From the NCBI GenBank assembly GCA_041402045.1, contig JAWKSZ010000077.1, positions 1 to 39,516 of the forward strand: a DNA stretch of 39,516 bases, read 5' to 3'. Positions within the stretch are counted from its first letter, which is position 1. Every line of letters starts with the position of its first letter. The notes beneath the pieces were generated by a model that was not told the DNA's origin, did not search any database, and saw nothing but the letters and a program-made list of their open reading frames with translations. The translations under genes were made by a program, and so were the position numbers. The DNA is from JAGQRJ01 sp041402045 (lineage in GTDB: Bacteria; Planctomycetota; J058). Positions 15,412 through 25,466 of the stretch are shown piece after piece.

Positions 15412-16229
15412 GCGTCGAGGCTCCCGAAGCGGTCCACGGCCTGGTTCAACAGCGCGTAGCCGCTCGTGCGTCCGGGCTTCCACTGCTTGAGCCCCTCCAG
15501 GTCGAGCAGGTGCCGGACCTGGGGGTCGTCGTAGGCCATGCCCAGGAGCAGCTCCACGAAGCGTCCCAGGGGCGCGTCGCAGCCGTCGAGGGCGGTGAAG
15601 TTGCAGTGGTCGTAGGTCGCGGTCTGGGTCAGGACCCGGGTCGCGCCGCTGGGGAGCGTGCCCTCCTGGGTGAACAGGAGGTGGTTCCCGTCGATCATGC
15701 AGGCCGCGTCAGCGTCCCCCGCGATCAAGGCCTTGGCCGCGTCGCGCTCGCCGCCAATGTGGTCGCCGTGGAGCCCGACGCCGACCTCGAACCGCACCAG
15801 CTCCAGGTCCCCCTCGACGTCGAGGCCCTGGGCCGCGAGGTGCTCGAGGGGGATCAGCGTCGCCTGGGGCGAGTCGTGGGCGCCCACCGCCAGGCGCTTG
15901 CCCTTCAGGTCCTGGACGGTCTTGATCTCGGAGCCCGCCTTGACCACGACCACCGAGGTCAGGTCCTGGTCGGTGTCGCGCATGGCGATCGCCCGCGCCT
16001 CGCGCCCGCGGGCCTGGGCCAGGCGCTCGGCCTCGATCCAGGCCAGGGGCGAGTTCCAGGCCACGTCCACGTGCCCCGCGAAGTGCGCCTCGACCTGGCG
16101 CTCGTAGTTGCTGTAGAGCACGTAGTCGAACTCGAGGCCCTGCTCGGCGAACCAGGTCTTGAAGCCCTCCCAGATCGTCACGACCTTGGGGTCGTAGGCC
16201 ACGGCTCCGAGGATCACACGGTCGGTCAC
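15390..16229 (-). CDS. PhnD-like substrate-binding-fold protein without signal peptide
   Basis: The 279-residue protein starts at GTG 16229, five bases after AAGGAGG. It has the type-2 periplasmic-binding-protein fold of the PhnD/phosphonate-binding group: LGAVAYDPKVV at the N-terminus, FAGHVDVAWNSPLAW near 52-66, TVQDLKGKRLAVGAHDSP near 105-122, and ALIAGDADAACMIDGNH near 165-181. Unlike transport receptors it has no signal peptide or lipobox, and no permease or ATPase gene is nearby, so it is probably cytosolic. It may act as a ligand sensor, a carrier or an enzyme. It lies 10 bases after the dehydrogenase-like gene and overlaps the TusA/di-iron gene. Confidence 0.8.
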   Translation of the reverse strand: MTDRVILGAVAYDPKVVTIWEGFKTWFAEQGLEFDYVLYSNYERQVEAHFAGHVDVAWNSPLAWIEAERLAQARGREARAIAMRDTDQDLTSVVVVKAGSEIKTVQDLKGKRLAVGAHDSPQATLIPLEHLAAQGLDVEGDLELVRFEVGVGLHGDHIGGERDAAKALIAGDADAACMIDGNHLLFTQEGTLPSGATRVLTQTATYDHCNFTALDGCDAPLGRFVELLLGMAYDDPQVRHLLDLEGLKQWKPGRTSGYALLNQAVDRFGSLDAWLARQG

Positions 16230-16239
16230 TGGGGCCTCC

Positions 16240-17358
16240 TTAGCCGAACAGGTCGAGGCCGCACACGGCCTTGCCAATGAAGTCGTAGAGCTGGTCCGTG
16301 GTCGGGGCCATGACCCCGGCCGCGCGGGCGTCGCGGAAGTAGCGCTCGACCCCCACGTCGCAGCGGAAGGCCTGCCCGCCGCACACGCGCATGGCCAGGT
16401 CCAGGACCTCGGTCGCGGTCTCGCCCGCGGCGGCCTTGCTCTCGAGCACCCGCAGCATGGCGTCGGCGCGCCCGGTCTCGACCGCCTCGGCGGCGTCGTG
16501 GAGCAGCGCGCGCACCATGTCGGTCTTGACCTGCATGCGCGCCACGTAGGCGCGGATCGTGGGCAGGTCCGCCAGCGTCGTGTCGAGGTGCGCGTAGCGC
16601 GCCCCCGAGACGTGGGCGATCGTGCGCGTCAGCGCGCCGCTCATGAGCCCCAAGGAGCCCGCGGCGATCATGAGCGCGAAGTTCGGCAGCACCGTGCCCA
16701 TCATGATCCCGAAGCCCTCGCCGTCCTCGCCCAGGCGACGCGCGAGGGGGACCTCGACGCCGTCTGCCCGGATCGGGGTCGACTCGTTGCCCCGCAGCCC
16801 GAGGCCGGTGAACGGCCCCGCGATCGTGAGCCCCTGCGCGTCCGCGGGCACGAGCCAGATCGTGCTCGCCTCGTCGCCGGCGGCGGGTCGGCTCGACCAC
16901 ACGTAGTCGGTGGCGGCGTGGGCCGAGGTCACCCAGCTCTTCTGGGCGTCGAGCCGCGCGGTGTCGCCCTTGACGATCGCCGAGCTCTGGGGCGCCCAGA
17001 AGTGGCTGCGGCTGCCCTGCTCGGAGAAGGCCAACGTGGTGAAGCGCTCGCCGCTGGCCAGGGCCCGGCGCGCGTCGTCGCTGCCCTTGGCCTCGACGAC
17101 CGCGGTGCCCGCGTAGTGCATGGTCGTGACCATGGCGGTCGAGCCGCACTCCTGCGCCAGGCGCTCGATCACCCGCACCGCCGCGCTGGGGCCCAGGCCC
17201 AGCCCGCCGACCTCCTTGGCGCTGATCAGCCCCAGGAGCCCAGCGGACGCCAGGGCGTCCACGGCCTCGCGGGGGAAGCGCCCGTCGCTGTCGACGCTCA
17301 CGGCGTTGGGCGCGACGACCTCCGTCGCGATCCGATCCACGGTTTCCAGATAGCTCAC
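16240..17358 (-). CDS. Acyl-CoA-dehydrogenase-superfamily flavoprotein lacking the usual base motif
   Basis: The 372-residue protein has the full three-part fold: a helical N-domain (VDALASAGLLGLISAKEVGG), a beta middle domain with TLAFSEQGSRSHF and KSWVTSAHAATDY, and a C-terminal helical domain with RVCGGQAFRCDVGVERYFRD. In classical enzymes the segment after the YFRD helix reads YEGT and provides the catalytic glutamate; here it is VMAPTTDQLYDFIG. The protein may therefore be an atypical dehydrogenase or a flavin-dependent monooxygenase of the same fold. GTG 17358 follows AGGAG. It is the first gene of the cluster 12017-17358, which suggests a common pathway with the PhnD-like and di-iron proteins. 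Confidence 0.87.
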   Translation of the reverse strand: MSYLETVDRIATEVVAPNAVSVDSDGRFPREAVDALASAGLLGLISAKEVGGLGLGPSAAVRVIERLAQECGSTAMVTTMHYAGTAVVEAKGSDDARRALASGERFTTLAFSEQGSRSHFWAPQSSAIVKGDTARLDAQKSWVTSAHAATDYVWSSRPAAGDEASTIWLVPADAQGLTIAGPFTGLGLRGNESTPIRADGVEVPLARRLGEDGEGFGIMMGTVLPNFALMIAAGSLGLMSGALTRTIAHVSGARYAHLDTTLADLPTIRAYVARMQVKTDMVRALLHDAAEAVETGRADAMLRVLESKAAAGETATEVLDLAMRVCGGQAFRCDVGVERYFRDARAAGVMAPTTDQLYDFIGKAVCGLDLFG

Positions 17359-17443
17359 TCGGCGCTCCTCACGCTCTCGATCCCACCGGGCTCACCCCGC
17401 GAGGGCGAGGTGAGGACGTCCAGGTCGGGACCCACGCGAGCGC

Positions 17444-17459
17444 GCCGCCGGGAGGCGGC
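17444..17459 (-). terminator. Possible hairpin in the 17359-17595 gap
   Basis: GCCGCC and GGCGGC enclose a 4-nt loop between the glycosidase-domain gene and the downstream flavoprotein gene. No T-tract follows. The gap also holds a 13-codon open frame that I do not support as a gene. Confidence 0.3.
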
Positions 17460-17595
17460 TACCGAGGGTGGGGGTGACGCTCGCGACCGCGGGTCCAGAC
17501 CTCGAGCGCTCAGCCGAAGCCCAGCGCGTCGATCCTCCGCTCGCGAACGTCCATGCCCGGGAGCCTACTCCCGTGGGCGCGGCGACACAACGGGC

Positions 17596-19035
17596 TCAGC
17601 CGTCGCCCGGGAACACCAGGATCGCAGAGTGCACCGGGCGCACCTCGGGCTCGCCGCCCGAGACGACGCCGGTGCTGGGCAGGTCGACCACCCGGCCCTC
17701 GATCACCAGGCGCTTGCTGCTCCCGCCGTCGAGGTTCAGCGCGCGCACGCAGCCCAGCGCACGCAGCAGGCGCGCCGTGTCGCGCAAGGTCAGCCCCGGC
17801 GCGCGCTCGGCGTTGCGCCCGTCGACCGCCACCACCACCAGCTCGCCGTCGGAGGTCAGCCCGGCCCCCATGCGCGGGAGCAGGTTCTGGTCGTAGGTCT
17901 CGTCCTGGGAGAAGGTCAGCGGCGGCGCGCTGCCGCGGAAGTCCTCGGCCTCGAGGTCCAGGGCGCCCGGCCCCAAGAGCAGCGGGCCGCCGGCCATGGC
18001 CGCCCGCGGGGGCGGCCCCGGCAAGGTGTAGCGCACCGTCGACCCCGGCGGGATCGCGGGCCCCGGCGGCAGGCGCAGCACGAACCCGGCCAGGGGCACG
18101 TCCTGCACGCCGCCGCTGCAGGCGAGCACCCGGTCGGCCACGATCGCCAGCGCGCGCCCGCCCTGGGCGTCGACCTGCCGCGCCTCGGCGCGGTGCACGA
18201 CCTCGGCGTTCCGCCCCACCTCGACCCGCTCCCCGCCGAGCTCGAGCGCGACGCCGCTCATCCCTCGCCGCTCCACGCTCAGCGCGCCGTCGGCCCCCTG
18301 GATCAACGCCGCGCGGTGGAACACCGGGGGCCCGATCAGGCGCCCGCCGCTGATCAGGAGCCCCACCGGGTCCGAGCGCCGGCTGGGGAGCTCGATATCC
18401 GGCTCCGAGTAGAGGAAGAACCCGCCCGAGAGCGCCGCCGGCGCGCCCTGCTCTCGCGCCAGCCGCGCCAGGTCGCCGCCGTGAGGGCGCGCGTCGAGCG
18501 CCTCGAGCCGCGGCTCCCGCGCGCGGAGCACGTTGACGTGGACCGGGCCCTGGCGCGAGGCGCCGGCCAAGCGCCCGTGCCGCAGGCCGGGGGCGAAGGT
18601 CCGCAGCTCGAGGGCCGCGGCCAGGTCCTCGAGGCTCGGGGCGTCGGGGCGCCGGTGGGCGAGGCGCACCGCCTGGCTCCACACGTAGTCGACCAGCGCG
18701 CGGATCCGCAGCGCGTGGGGCGGCGGCGCGTCCAGGATCTGCGCCGCGCGGCGGTGGAGCATGACCCGCAGCAGCGGGGCCTCGGGGGTCGCCTGCTCGC
18801 GCAGGAGCGCGTCGAGCCCGCGGAAGCGCCGGGCGAAGAGCGAGGCCTGGTGCGGGTCGACCTCGCCCTCGAGCACCGCCACGATCCGCCCGGGCAGCGC
18901 GTCCAGCGAGAGCGGGGCGTCGAGGGCCGCGGCGCCGGGCGCCTCCTCGCCGCCGAAGGCGAGCAGCACGTCTCCCAGGCTGGGGTCGAGCCCGCCCCCG
19001 TCGATCGCCTCACGACACGCGTCGAGCCACGTCAC
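17596..19035 (-). CDS. Protein with C-terminal phosphodiester glycosidase (NAGPA-like) domain
   Basis: The 479-residue protein starts at GTG 19035. The C-terminal 280 residues carry NAGPA/PF09992 landmarks: SGGFFLYSEPDIELPSRRS near 205, PVGLLISGGRLIG near 222-234, VVAVDGRNAERAPGLTLRD near 400 and RALNLDGGSSKRLV at 431-445 with the conserved GGSS. Family members remove sugar-phosphodiester caps or act on cell-surface polymers and are normally extracytoplasmic. The N-terminal 190 residues are helical, Arg/Ala/Leu-rich and unrecognised, and there is no signal peptide. That is unusual: either the true start differs or the enzyme is cytosolic. It diverges from the kinase gene at 19115. Confidence 0.75.
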   Translation of the reverse strand: MTWLDACREAIDGGGLDPSLGDVLLAFGGEEAPGAAALDAPLSLDALPGRIVAVLEGEVDPHQASLFARRFRGLDALLREQATPEAPLLRVMLHRRAAQILDAPPPHALRIRALVDYVWSQAVRLAHRRPDAPSLEDLAAALELRTFAPGLRHGRLAGASRQGPVHVNVLRAREPRLEALDARPHGGDLARLAREQGAPAALSGGFFLYSEPDIELPSRRSDPVGLLISGGRLIGPPVFHRAALIQGADGALSVERRGMSGVALELGGERVEVGRNAEVVHRAEARQVDAQGGRALAIVADRVLACSGGVQDVPLAGFVLRLPPGPAIPPGSTVRYTLPGPPPRAAMAGGPLLLGPGALDLEAEDFRGSAPPLTFSQDETYDQNLLPRMGAGLTSDGELVVVAVDGRNAERAPGLTLRDTARLLRALGCVRALNLDGGSSKRLVIEGRVVDLPSTGVVSGGEPEVRPVHSAILVFPGDG

Positions 19036-19102
19036 GCCGCCAGTGTGCCAGAGGCCCGGGGTCGCTGCCCGACGAACTGCGGCCCGGGTCCGGGCCGCTC
19101 GC

Positions 19103-19108
19103 TATCCT
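19103..19108 (+). promoter_or_regulatory. Possible -10 of a leaderless transcript
   Basis: TATCCT ends six bases before ATG 19115, the TANNNT-N6-ATG geometry typical of leaderless mRNAs. The GGAGG in between is too close to the ATG to act as a normal ribosome binding site. No -35 is visible. Confidence 0.3.
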
Positions 19109-19114
19109 GGAGGC

Positions 19115-20233
19115 ATGCCCGAGCGCGACACGCCGCCGACCGAGCCCCCCAGCGCCCACGAGACCGCGGAGCTGCGGATTCGCCCCGCGGCGCGGCCCCC
19201 GCGCCCGACCGCGCACCGCCCGCGCACGATCGCCGACTACACCCTGCTCGACGAGCTGGGGCGGGGCGGCATGGCGCGGGTGTTCCGCGCCACCCACGAG
19301 CCCTCGGGGCGCCAGGTCGCGCTGAAGGTGCTGCACAACCAAGGGCCACCCTCGATCGAGGCGCGCCTGCGCTTCCAGCGCGAGATCAACGCCGCCTTGC
19401 GCCTGCAGCACCCGAACATCGTGCGCACGCTGGAGGGCGGGATCGACGGCGAAGAGCTGTTCCTGGCCATGGAGATCGTTCACGGCGAGTCGCTCAAGGC
19501 CCGGCTGGAGCGCGGCCCGCTCCAGCCCCGGGCCGCGGTGCAGCTCGCCGAGACCCTGGCCCGCGCCCTGGCCTTCGCCCACCGCAGCGGGGTCGTGCAC
19601 CGCGACGTCAAGCCCGCGAACGTGCTCCTCGACGAGGAGGGCCAGCCGCAGCTCGTGGACTTCGGCCTGGCCAAGCCCGTGCAGCGCGGGAACGACCTCA
19701 CCGCCACCGGGCTCGTGGTCGGGACCCCGGCCTACATGTCCCCCGAGCAGGCCGGCGGGCACTCGAACGTGGGCCCCTTGGCCGACGTCTACGCCCTCGG
19801 CGCGACCCTCTACGAAATGCTCACCGGCGAGCCGCCGTTCCCCGGCGAGCGCCAGCTCGAGATCCTGGTCAACATTCTGCACACCGAGCCCAAGCCGCCG
19901 TCGGCCGTGCGCCCCTCGCTGGGCCAGGACCTGGACGCGGTGGTCCTGACCGCCCTCGCCAAGGACCCCTCGGATCGCTACCCCTCCTGCGAGTCCTTCG
20001 CCGCAGACCTGCGCCGCTACCTGGAGGAGCACCCCGTCGTCGCGACCCAGCCCTGCCGCACCGCCCGGGTCGAGCGCTCGATCCGCTTGGACAGCGGGCT
20101 GTTCGTGAGCGACCCCAGCAGCTTCCTCGGGGCTACGACCCAGCCTACGTGGACCACGCCGAGACCCTGCTCGCCCACTTCACCGACCTCCTGCGCGCGA
20201 TCTCGGTCTCGATCGTGGACGACGGGCACATAG
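19115..20233 (+). CDS. Eukaryote-like Ser/Thr protein kinase (frameshifted near its end)
   Basis: Residues 42-303 are a complete Hanks-type kinase domain: glycine loop LGRGGMARVF (48-57), ATP lysine K71 in VALKVL, catalytic loop HRDVKPANVLL (162-172), DFGLAK (182-187) and the activation-segment end GTPAYMSPEQ (203-212). There is no transmembrane segment, so it is cytosolic. The first 40 residues are a Pro/Arg-rich flexible lead. After the domain (HPVVATQP) the frame continues about 30 protein-like residues (RSIRLDSGLFVSDPSSFLG) and then turns into Ser/Arg/Pro-rich nonsense ending at 20233. A better sequence continues in the +1 frame from 20131 to 20370, so a single missing base in the G-run at about 20129-20132 is likely. 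Targets are unknown. Confidence 0.85.
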   Translation: MPERDTPPTEPPSAHETAELRIRPAARPPRPTAHRPRTIADYTLLDELGRGGMARVFRATHEPSGRQVALKVLHNQGPPSIEARLRFQREINAALRLQHPNIVRTLEGGIDGEELFLAMEIVHGESLKARLERGPLQPRAAVQLAETLARALAFAHRSGVVHRDVKPANVLLDEEGQPQLVDFGLAKPVQRGNDLTATGLVVGTPAYMSPEQAGGHSNVGPLADVYALGATLYEMLTGEPPFPGERQLEILVNILHTEPKPPSAVRPSLGQDLDAVVLTALAKDPSDRYPSCESFAADLRRYLEEHPVVATQPCRTARVERSIRLDSGLFVSDPSSFLGATTQPTWTTPRPCSPTSPTSCARSRSRSWTTGT

Positions 20234-20370
20234 ACGTGAGTGAGACGCGCACGATCCGCGCCGAGTGGGAGCGGCTCAAGGCGTTCACCGAGGCCTTCGT
20301 CGCGAGCTGCGAAGAGGGCGCCTTCGCCAAGGTGGAGGACCCCGACGCCGAGCCGCCGGCCGAGGAGTAG
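20131..20370 (+). pseudogene. Helical C-terminal segment in the shifted frame, phage-CII-like regulator tail
   Basis: This frame encodes GYDPAYVDHAETLLAHFTDL, then a predicted helix pair with VDDGHIDVSETRTIRAEWER and an acidic end (DPDAEPPAEE) before TAG 20368-20370. The 'DDG-I---E---I--EWE-L' pattern is what I know from the C-terminal end of phage-regulatory CII-type proteins. It is missing its own N-terminal DNA-binding half. Together with residues 311-339 of the kinase frame (RSIRLDSGLFVSDPSS) it looks like the second half of such a regulator joined directly behind the kinase domain. This is either a domain fusion with a one-base error or a chimeric join. Confidence 0.5.
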
Positions 20371-20378
20371 CGCGAAGG

Positions 20379-20939
20379 GTGGAGCCAAAGAAGCCGATAC
20401 GCGAGTCCGACGTCGCGCCGCCGTTCTCACACCTCGGTGAGCCCGGCTGGGCTGAAGCGGTGAAGGTCCTCCTGGCCACCTACGACGTCCCACTCCCAAC
20501 CCCGGTAAGCTCGGTCGCGTTGGCCAACCGGGAAGCCGAGCTGGGGATCAAGCTGCCGCAGGCACTCTGCACCTTCTTGACCAAGGTTGGGCCCCTCGAC
20601 CTGGACGGGCTGCGAATCCACCCCCCAGAAGAGATCACGTTCTGCGACCGCGTCTGGTTCCGGGACCACCTCACCCCCGAACACCAGGCGTGGCTGCCTC
20701 AACTCCTCGCTGTCGCAGGCACTGGCTCGGACAACTTCATTGCCTTGGATCTCGAATCGAGGCGCTGCGGGGTCCTGTCTCACGATCCACCCGGTCTGTG
20801 GAAGCCCCTCCCCGACTTCGACACCCTGATCAAGGTCACGTTGATGCGTCTTCCTGCGGGCTACTACGGCTGGCCCGACCAGGAAGTGGCCGACCTGGTA
20901 GACGCTGCCGTGACCGACCTCGTCGGCTACTGCTTCTGA
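20379..20939 (+). CDS. SMI1/KNR4 (SUKH) family protein, likely immunity protein
   Basis: The 186-residue protein starts at GTG 20379, shortly after the upstream stop. SUKH features are VSSVALANREAELGIKLPQA (the 'E-xLG-xLP' helix), FLTKVGPLDLDGLRI, and the core AGTGSDNFIALDL followed by CGVLSHDPPG. SUKH proteins commonly neutralise polymorphic or contact-dependent toxins, and large SUKH sets sit as orphan immunity genes in myxobacteria and others. No toxin gene is next to it. The next gene starts inside its stop codon. Codon use is visibly less GC-biased than in the neighbours (AGT, GAA, TTG, AAA), which suggests horizontal arrival. Confidence 0.75.
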   Translation: MEPKKPIRESDVAPPFSHLGEPGWAEAVKVLLATYDVPLPTPVSSVALANREAELGIKLPQALCTFLTKVGPLDLDGLRIHPPEEITFCDRVWFRDHLTPEHQAWLPQLLAVAGTGSDNFIALDLESRRCGVLSHDPPGLWKPLPDFDTLIKVTLMRLPAGYYGWPDQEVADLVDAAVTDLVGYCF

Positions 20940-21574
20940 TGAGCGACGAGACGCTGCGCGAGCTCGAGCGACGTTGGCAAGCGACGGGAGCGGTCGAGGA
21001 CGAGGCTTCCTACCTGCTCGAGCTCGTCCGGGTTGGAGCGCTGCCCCAGGAACGGTTGGAACTCGCCAGCTACTGCGGGCGAGCCAGCGCCCAACGCGCC
21101 CTCGGAGCGTCGGGGATTCCCCCCGTAGGCGAGCGCGAGTGGTTGCTGGGCCTCGCCCGGTTTGGGGCCCTGACCTGCGTCCGCCTGGCGGTTCTGACTG
21201 CGCGGCGACACTTGCCTGCGTGGACGCGCGAACAGCCTGAGGTGAAGGAGCCCGCTTTCATGCTCGACACGCTGGACCGCCTCCAGACCCTGGAGGATCG
21301 GCCGTCCGTCGCCGAGGCGTTCTACTCGAAGTATGACAGTCGAAACCGTTACCCCTACTTCATGCGTGACCCGTGGGGGTTCGGCACACCTGGCTTGCCG
21401 CTCAGCGACGCCGCTGTGCTCGCGGTGGGGTTGGTCGTGGGTGCCTGCAACATGTTCGACGAGTTCGACGACGAGGAGGGGCTGGAAGAGTGGTTGGGGG
21501 AGCTCGAGAACGTCCCAGGCCTGGGCGAGGCCATTGCCGAGCTTGGGCGGGACGCGTTGCAGCGGGACGTCTAG
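20939..21574 (+). CDS. Protein with an N-terminal helical repeat-companion-like domain
   Basis: The 211-residue protein starts at ATG 20939, sharing one base with the SUKH stop (TGATG). Residues 5-65 (LRELERRWQATGAVEDEASY, then LLELVRVGALPQERLELASY) match a small helical module often seen in GC-rich Myxococcota and Planctomycetota proteins next to repeat or immunity genes; this is recalled resemblance, not a computed match. The C-terminal half has FDEFDDEEGLEEWLGELENV, a very acidic stretch that could mimic nucleic acid or bind a basic toxin. It has no transmembrane segment. It is translationally coupled to the SUKH gene and probably acts with it in immunity. Confidence 0.6.
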   Translation: MSDETLRELERRWQATGAVEDEASYLLELVRVGALPQERLELASYCGRASAQRALGASGIPPVGEREWLLGLARFGALTCVRLAVLTARRHLPAWTREQPEVKEPAFMLDTLDRLQTLEDRPSVAEAFYSKYDSRNRYPYFMRDPWGFGTPGLPLSDAAVLAVGLVVGACNMFDEFDDEEGLEEWLGELENVPGLGEAIAELGRDALQRDV

Positions 21575-21606
21575 ACCTCTACGGACCAGGGCTGGGAAGG
21601 AGCTAC

Positions 21607-22281
21607 CTACTCCTGCTGGCGCGCCCGGGCCGCGCGCAGCGCGTCGCGCACGCGGCGCTCGACCCACACCCGCGGGAGGTGGCGGAGGCACCACAGGCAG
21701 AACAGGGAGATCACGATCGTCGGCAAGCCGAGGATCAGGATCAGGACCAACAGCGCCCGCTCGATCGGGCTGTGGCCCGCCTCCCAGCGCAGGACCACCC
21801 CCTCGTCGTGCTCCTCCAGCCACAGCCGCCCGCGGACGCCCACCGACACCGTGTTGCGGAACCCGAAGCCCCAGGAGCTGGAGGTCAAGAGCGCGCCGTG
21901 CTGGGCGAAGGCCTCGCGCAGCGCGGGCAGGGCCAGGGACGGGTCGAGGTCCTTGAGCTGGCGCTCGCCGCGCCAGCGGGCGCGTCCCGGGGGCGCGATC
22001 TGTCGCGGCGGCCGTCCGCGGGGGCGGGCCTGCGCTGGCGGCGCGCCCTCGGCGCGCGCCCCGCAGGCCGCGCAGCCGCCGTGCTCGCTCCAGCACGCGG
22101 CGTGGGACCAGCCCATGCAGTCCGAGCAGCCCTGCTTGGCGTCCTCGGCGGCGATCGCGTCGTGGCAATACGGGCAGCGGCCGCGGCGCACCTCGACCGT
22201 CGGCGCCTCGCCGGGCGGGGCCTCGCGTGTCGGCTCGGGGGGGCGCTCGGCCTCCCCCTTACTGGCCGACGCGCGCTCCAC
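21607..22281 (-). CDS. Membrane protein with N-terminal RING-like zinc finger
   Basis: The 224-residue protein is read from GTG 22281, overlapping the SnoaL-like gene by 23 bases. Residues 36-73 carry C-x2-C-x12-C-x2-C-x4-H-x2-C-x6-C-x2-C (CPYCHDAIAAE, CSDCMGWSHAACWSEHGGC), a prokaryotic RING-type zinc-binding pattern. A Pro/Arg linker and a middle globular part (LKDLDPSLALPALREAF) follow. Near the C-terminus is one strong transmembrane stretch (176-199, LLVLILILGLPTIVISLF) and a basic tail. Bacterial RING-like modules are known, but few have defined roles; ubiquitin-like ligase activity should not be assumed. Confidence 0.65.
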   Translation of the reverse strand: MERASASKGEAERPPEPTREAPPGEAPTVEVRRGRCPYCHDAIAAEDAKQGCSDCMGWSHAACWSEHGGCAACGARAEGAPPAQARPRGRPPRQIAPPGRARWRGERQLKDLDPSLALPALREAFAQHGALLTSSSWGFGFRNTVSVGVRGRLWLEEHDEGVVLRWEAGHSPIERALLVLILILGLPTIVISLFCLWCLRHLPRVWVERRVRDALRAARARQQE

Positions 22282-22696
22282 TGAGGGCGGCGAGGAAGGA
22301 CCCCTGGGGCAAGAGCTCGAGCTGCTCCCAGAAGCTCATCCAGTCCCAGTGGTCGCGGACCTCCTTGACCTTGCCGTCCCGCACCCGGTAGCGCACCGAG
22401 CCGGTCATGGCCACGGGTCGCTGCGTCCGACGGGAGACCGCGCGCAACGCGCAGAGCACCATGTTCCCGCCCGCGTCGTCGTGGAAGTGCTCGAGCACGT
22501 CGACCTCGACGTCCTGGACCAGCTCCAGCATTTGGGCCTGGAACGCGCGGAAGGCGTCGGGGCCGTGGATCGTCTCGCCCAGGCCCTCGACCACGCCTTC
22601 GGCGTCGAAGATCTCGTCCACGGCGGCGGGGTCGAGCTCGGTCCAGGCGCGGCGGAACCACGCCTCGGCGAGCTCGTGGTGGGGGTGCTTGCTCAT
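22259..22696 (-). CDS. SnoaL-like / NTF2-fold protein
   Basis: The 145-residue protein starts at ATG 22696, preceded by GGAGG. It has the NTF2-like cone fold typical of SnoaL polyketide-cyclase-like proteins: a first helix AEAWFRRAWTELDPAAVDEI, GPDAFRAFQAQMLELVQDVE, and late strands ending VRYRVRDGKVKEVRDHWDW. Such small proteins bind hydrophobic ligands or act as isomerases or hydrolases. It follows the fused hydroxylase by 14 bases, so it is probably in the same transcript, which suggests work on the same substrate or product. The reaction itself is unknown. Confidence 0.78.
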   Translation of the reverse strand: MSKHPHHELAEAWFRRAWTELDPAAVDEIFDAEGVVEGLGETIHGPDAFRAFQAQMLELVQDVEVDVLEHFHDDAGGNMVLCALRAVSRRTQRPVAMTGSVRYRVRDGKVKEVRDHWDWMSFWEQLELLPQGSFLAALSGARVGQ

Positions 22697-22710
22697 GCGA
22701 CCTCCGAGGT

Positions 22711-25347
<2,637 letters not shown>

Positions 25348-25466
25348 GCGCGCTCCTCGGGTGCCCCATGGTAAACGACGCCGCGGGCGCCGTCGCGTAA
25401 CGTGCCCTCGCCACAGGGGAAGCGCAGCGGCGATTGGGGTAGGCTGTGCGGGTTCGGAGGGGAATC

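Noticed and set aside
17511..17552. 13-codon frame starting ATG on the minus strand in the gap before the flavoprotein gene
   Set aside because: It has no ribosome binding site and no recognisable leader-peptide or attenuator pattern.
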